Below are positions 7,456-9,712 of a DNA stretch of 9,712 nt, piece by piece; positions within the stretch are counted from its first letter, which is position 1; each line of letters starts with the position of its first letter. Position numbers and translations under genes: made by a program. The stretch spans positions 1-9,712 of the forward strand of contig JAGXSO010000113.1 of the NCBI GenBank assembly GCA_018333775.1. Direction: 5' to 3'. The notes beneath the pieces are model-generated. The model had not been told where the DNA came from. It made no database searches and saw nothing but the letters and a program-made list of their open reading frames with translations. Source of the stretch: Truepera sp. (lineage in GTDB: Bacteria; Deinococcota; Deinococci; Deinococcales; Trueperaceae).

Positions 7456-8129
7456 TCGAGTTGCAAGAGGTGGTGAAGCGTTATGGCAACGGCCAGGCGG
7501 CGGTGATAGCACTAGCAGGTGTTAGCGTCACCATCCCCGCACGGAGCTACGTGGCCGTCACGGGGAAGAGCGGCTCGGGCAAGTCGACGTTGCTGGCGGT
7601 GCTGGGCTGTGTCGAGGCGCCGACTTCAGGGCTGTATCGGTTCTCGGGCCGATCGATCGGAGAGCTGGAGGATGGCGCGCTGTCACGGCTGCGCGCACGC
7701 CACTTCGGCTTTGTCTTTCAGGCGTTTCACCTATTGCCTGAACTAAGCGCCCTGGAGAACGTCATGCTGCCGATGTGCTACGGGGAGTTCCCCAAAATGC
7801 TCTGGCGCGAGCGCGCCCGGCAGCTGCTAAAGCAGGTGGGCCTGGCGGATCGCGCGCATCATCATCCGAATCAGCTGTCGGGGGGCGAGCAGCAACGGGT
7901 CGCCATCGCCAGGGCCTTGGCGAATGACCCTGAGGTGCTGCTGGCCGATGAACCGACAGGGAACCTGGACAGCAAAACTCGCGAGGAGATCATCACACTG
8001 CTCGAGGCGCAGCGCGCTCAGGGGAAGACGTTGGTGATCGTGACGCACGACGCAGAGTTGGCGGCGCGGGCGGAGGCGCGTCTCAAACTGAGCGATGGGC
8101 GGATTGTGACAAGCGAGGGTCTGCCTTAG
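7452..8129 (+). CDS. ABC transporter ATPase, MacB/LolD type
   Basis: This 225-residue nucleotide-binding protein has all motifs intact: Walker [10 protein letters not shown] (38-46), Q-loop Q90 in [12 protein letters not shown], signature LSGGEQQR (142-149), Walker B EVLLADEP (161-168) and H-loop H199 in VTHD. The length and the [22 protein letters not shown] wording are typical of the LolD/MacB/FtsE group that pairs with FtsX-type permeases. The GTG start overlaps the permease stop by 4 bases (GTGA), with GAGGTG upstream, so translation is coupled. It should hydrolyse ATP to drive the fused permease at the inner membrane. The substrate is not shown by the ATPase itself; the operon points to the cysteine-rich peptide. 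Confidence 0.95.
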   Translation: MIELQEVVKRYGNGQAAVIALAGVSVTIPARSYVAVTGKSGSGKSTLLAVLGCVEAPTSGLYRFSGRSIGELEDGALSRLRARHFGFVFQAFHLLPELSALENVMLPMCYGEFPKMLWRERARQLLKQVGLADRAHHHPNQLSGGEQQRVAIARALANDPEVLLADEPTGNLDSKTREEIITLLEAQRAQGKTLVIVTHDAELAARAEARLKLSDGRIVTSEGLP

Positions 8130-8148
8130 CCTTTCGCAGGGTTGATGA

Positions 8149-8186
8149 TGACCCCAGTGGTCAGCTTTGGCTGGGCCCGTGCACGG
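8149..8186 (+). promoter_or_regulatory. Small hairpin and palindrome between the ATPase gene and purH
   Basis: TGACC-CCAGT-GGTCA (8149-8163) forms a 5-bp stem, and CCGTGCACGG (8177-8186) is a perfect 10-bp palindrome. TATAGC (8196-8201) is a possible -10 box close to the purH start, with no good -35. There is no clear U-tract terminator, so read-through from the transporter genes into purH is possible. Site functions are not established. Confidence 0.3.
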
Positions 8187-8216
8187 AGGCGGATTTATAG
8201 CGTGGTAGAGTGCCTT

Positions 8217-9712
8217 ATGCCACACGCCATCCTCAGCGTTTCCGACAAGACCGGGCTAACCTCGTTCGCGGCGGGGCTGCTTAAACTAGGCTTCGAGTTA
8301 CTATCGACCGGCGGCACCTATCGCGCACTTACCGAGGCGGGCCTGCCGGTACGGCAGGTCAGCGACGTAACCGGTTTTCCCGAGATTCTTGATGGCCGCG
8401 TTAAGACGCTGCACCCGCGCCTGCACGGCGGCATTCTGGCCAAGCGCGAGGCCGGGCACTTAGGCGAGCTGGCCGCGCATAACATCACCCCTATCGATCT
8501 GGTGGCGGTCAATCTCTACCCCTTCCGCCAGGCGGTGGCCGCGGGCGCAGCGCTACCGGAAGCGCTCGAGCAGATCGACATCGGCGGCCCGACGCTGCTG
8601 CGGGCCGCGGCCAAGAACTTCCCCTACGTGATGGCGGTCGTCGATCCTGGCGATTATGCCGAGGTGCTAGCACGCCTCAAGCAAGGCACAGACGACGAAA
8701 CCTTCCGCCGCCGCCTCGCTGCCAAGGCCTTCGCCCATACCGCCGCTTACGACGCCGCCATCACTCACCATTTAGCGGAGGAGATGCCCGACGAAACCGC
8801 CCTGGAGCTGCACAAGTTAGCTGAGTTGCGCTACGGTGAAAATCCCCATCAGCGCGCCTCGTTGTGGCGCCTCGGGAGCGAGCGCGGCCCGGTCATCGAC
8901 GCCGAGATTCTGCAAGGCAAGGCGATGTCGTATAACAACTACCTGGACGCCGAGGCGGCCTGGAACCTGCTCGGTGATCTGGCCGGCCCAGCGGCAGTGG
9001 CTGTTAAGCACACCAACCCGTGCGGCGTGGCGGTGGCCAAGACGCTGCTCGAGGCCTACCAAAAGGCGCACGCCGCCGACCCGGTCAGCATCTTCGGAGG
9101 GATCGTGGCCCTTAGCGAAACGGTGACGCTCGAGCTGGCCGAGGAGCTGAGTCGGACTTTCCTGGAGATCGTGCTGGCACCGGATTATGAGCCTGCGGCC
9201 CTAGCCGTCCTGGCCAAGAAGAAAAACCTCCGCCTGCTCCTCGTCAGCGAGCAGATCCAAACTGGCCAGCTCGAGCTGCGGCGGCTGCGCGGTGGGCTGC
9301 TGCTACAGACCTTCGACGAAGCGCTGCTCGACGAATCGCAAGTGCGGGTGGTCACCATCTGTCAACCGAGCGTGCAGGAGTGGCTCGATCTGCGCTTTGC
9401 CTGGGCGGTCTGCAAACATGCCCGGTCGAACGCCATCGTGCTGGCGCAAGGAGGGGTTACTACCGGCATCGGGGCAGGGCAGGTGTCGCGCATCTGGGCG
9501 GTGGAGCAGGCCATCAGGCTGGCGGGGGAGCGGGCGGCGGGCTCGGTACTGGCTAGCGACGCCTTCTTCCCCTTCGACGACGGGGTGCGGGCCGCGGCGG
9601 CGGCCGGGGTGACGGCGGTGATTCAGCCGGGCGGCGCACAGCGCGACCAGGAGGTGATCGCCGCCTGTGACGAACTCGGCCTGGCGCTGGTGATGACCGG
9701 GGTGCGCCACTT
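8217..9712 (+). CDS. purH: Bifunctional AICAR transformylase / IMP cyclohydrolase, last codons beyond window
   Basis: The frame is open from ATG 8217 for 498 codons plus two bases to the window end; the family usually ends a few residues after GVRHF, so it is almost complete. PurH formylates AICAR with 10-formyl-THF and cyclises FAICAR to IMP, the last two steps of de novo purine synthesis, in the cytosol. The N-terminal MGS-like cyclohydrolase domain shows LSTGGTYRAL (29-38), KTLHPRLHGGIL (63-74) and IDIGGPTLLRAAAKN (120-134). The transformylase domain shows LRYGENPHQ (204-212), the catalytic KHTNPCG (264-270; K264, H265), FGGIVA (293-298), KHARSNAIV (400-408), SDAFFPFDD (447-455) and QPGG (470-473). 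The ribosome site is weak. It is an ordinary housekeeping gene not obviously linked to the upstream cassette. Confidence 0.97.
   Translation, partial: MPHAILSVSDKTGLTSFAAGLLKLGFELLSTGGTYRALTEAGLPVRQVSDVTGFPEILDGRVKTLHPRLHGGILAKREAGHLGELAAHNITPIDLVAVNLYPFRQAVAAGAALPEALEQIDIGGPTLLRAAAKNFPYVMAVVDPGDYAEVLARLKQGTDDETFRRRLAAKAFAHTAAYDAAITHHLAEEMPDETALELHKLAELRYGENPHQRASLWRLGSERGPVIDAEILQGKAMSYNNYLDAEAAWNLLGDLAGPAAVAVKHTNPCGVAVAKTLLEAYQKAHAADPVSIFGGIVALSETVTLELAEELSRTFLEIVLAPDYEPAALAVLAKKKNLRLLLVSEQIQTGQLELRRLRGGLLLQTFDEALLDESQVRVVTICQPSVQEWLDLRFAWAVCKHARSNAIVLAQGGVTTGIGAGQVSRIWAVEQAIRLAGERAAGSVLASDAFFPFDDGVRAAAAAGVTAVIQPGGAQRDQEVIAACDELGLALVMTGVRH

Noticed and set aside
4887..8129. Lactococcin 972-type bacteriocin system
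   Set aside because: The peptide plus MacB-like transporter layout is reminiscent, but the peptide is cysteine-rich and shows none of the sequence I associate with that family, and the thioredoxin-like gene is not part of the usual set.
8130..8216. Intrinsic terminator after the ATPase gene
   Set aside because: The hairpin stem is only 5 bp and no run of T follows.

Overview
The window is GC-rich bacterial chromosome. It carries two housekeeping blocks at the edges and an accessory region between them. The organism cannot be fixed from the sequence. The GC-rich coding style and the repeated signal-peptide end 'AWA^Q' in two unrelated secreted proteins would fit a Deinococcota-type genome, but this is only a guess.

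Left edge (1-1259, minus strand): a Nudix hydrolase, cut by the window edge, lies downstream of a secreted SIMPL/DUF541 (YggE-like) protein; the two are probably one operon. Middle-left (about 1300-3600) is a scar region with nested insertions. The outer layer is two non-identical fragments of a LuxR-type helix-turn-helix. Together they cover one whole domain, and they share an 18-bp stretch with one mismatch. Between them lies a MntA/HepT (nucleotidyltransferase antitoxin / HEPN RNase toxin) pair on the minus strand. An IS110-family element of about 1.18 kb has inserted into hepT just after its catalytic RX4HXY motif. Rejoining the two hepT pieces across the shared 5-bp TCGGG restores a 123-residue HepT. 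The leader end of the IS has the structure and short guide-like matches expected of a bridge RNA.

Middle-right (3601-8129, plus strand): an apparent operon. It encodes a secreted protein with two thioredoxin-like folds (only the second has CxxC), a 90-residue Sec-dependent peptide with eight cysteines, a 741-residue MacB/FtsX-type permease made of two fused halves, and a MacB/LolD-type ATPase. Spacing is tight: 17 bp between the first two genes, 70 bp before the permease, and a 4-bp overlap between permease and ATPase. The simplest reading is a cassette that makes, disulfide-matures and moves (or resists) a cysteine-rich extracytoplasmic peptide. I do not recognise it as a named system, and it is the best candidate here for something undescribed.

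Right edge (8217-9712, plus strand): purH, the bifunctional last enzyme of de novo purine synthesis, is complete except for its last few codons. No rRNA, tRNA or CRISPR array was seen.
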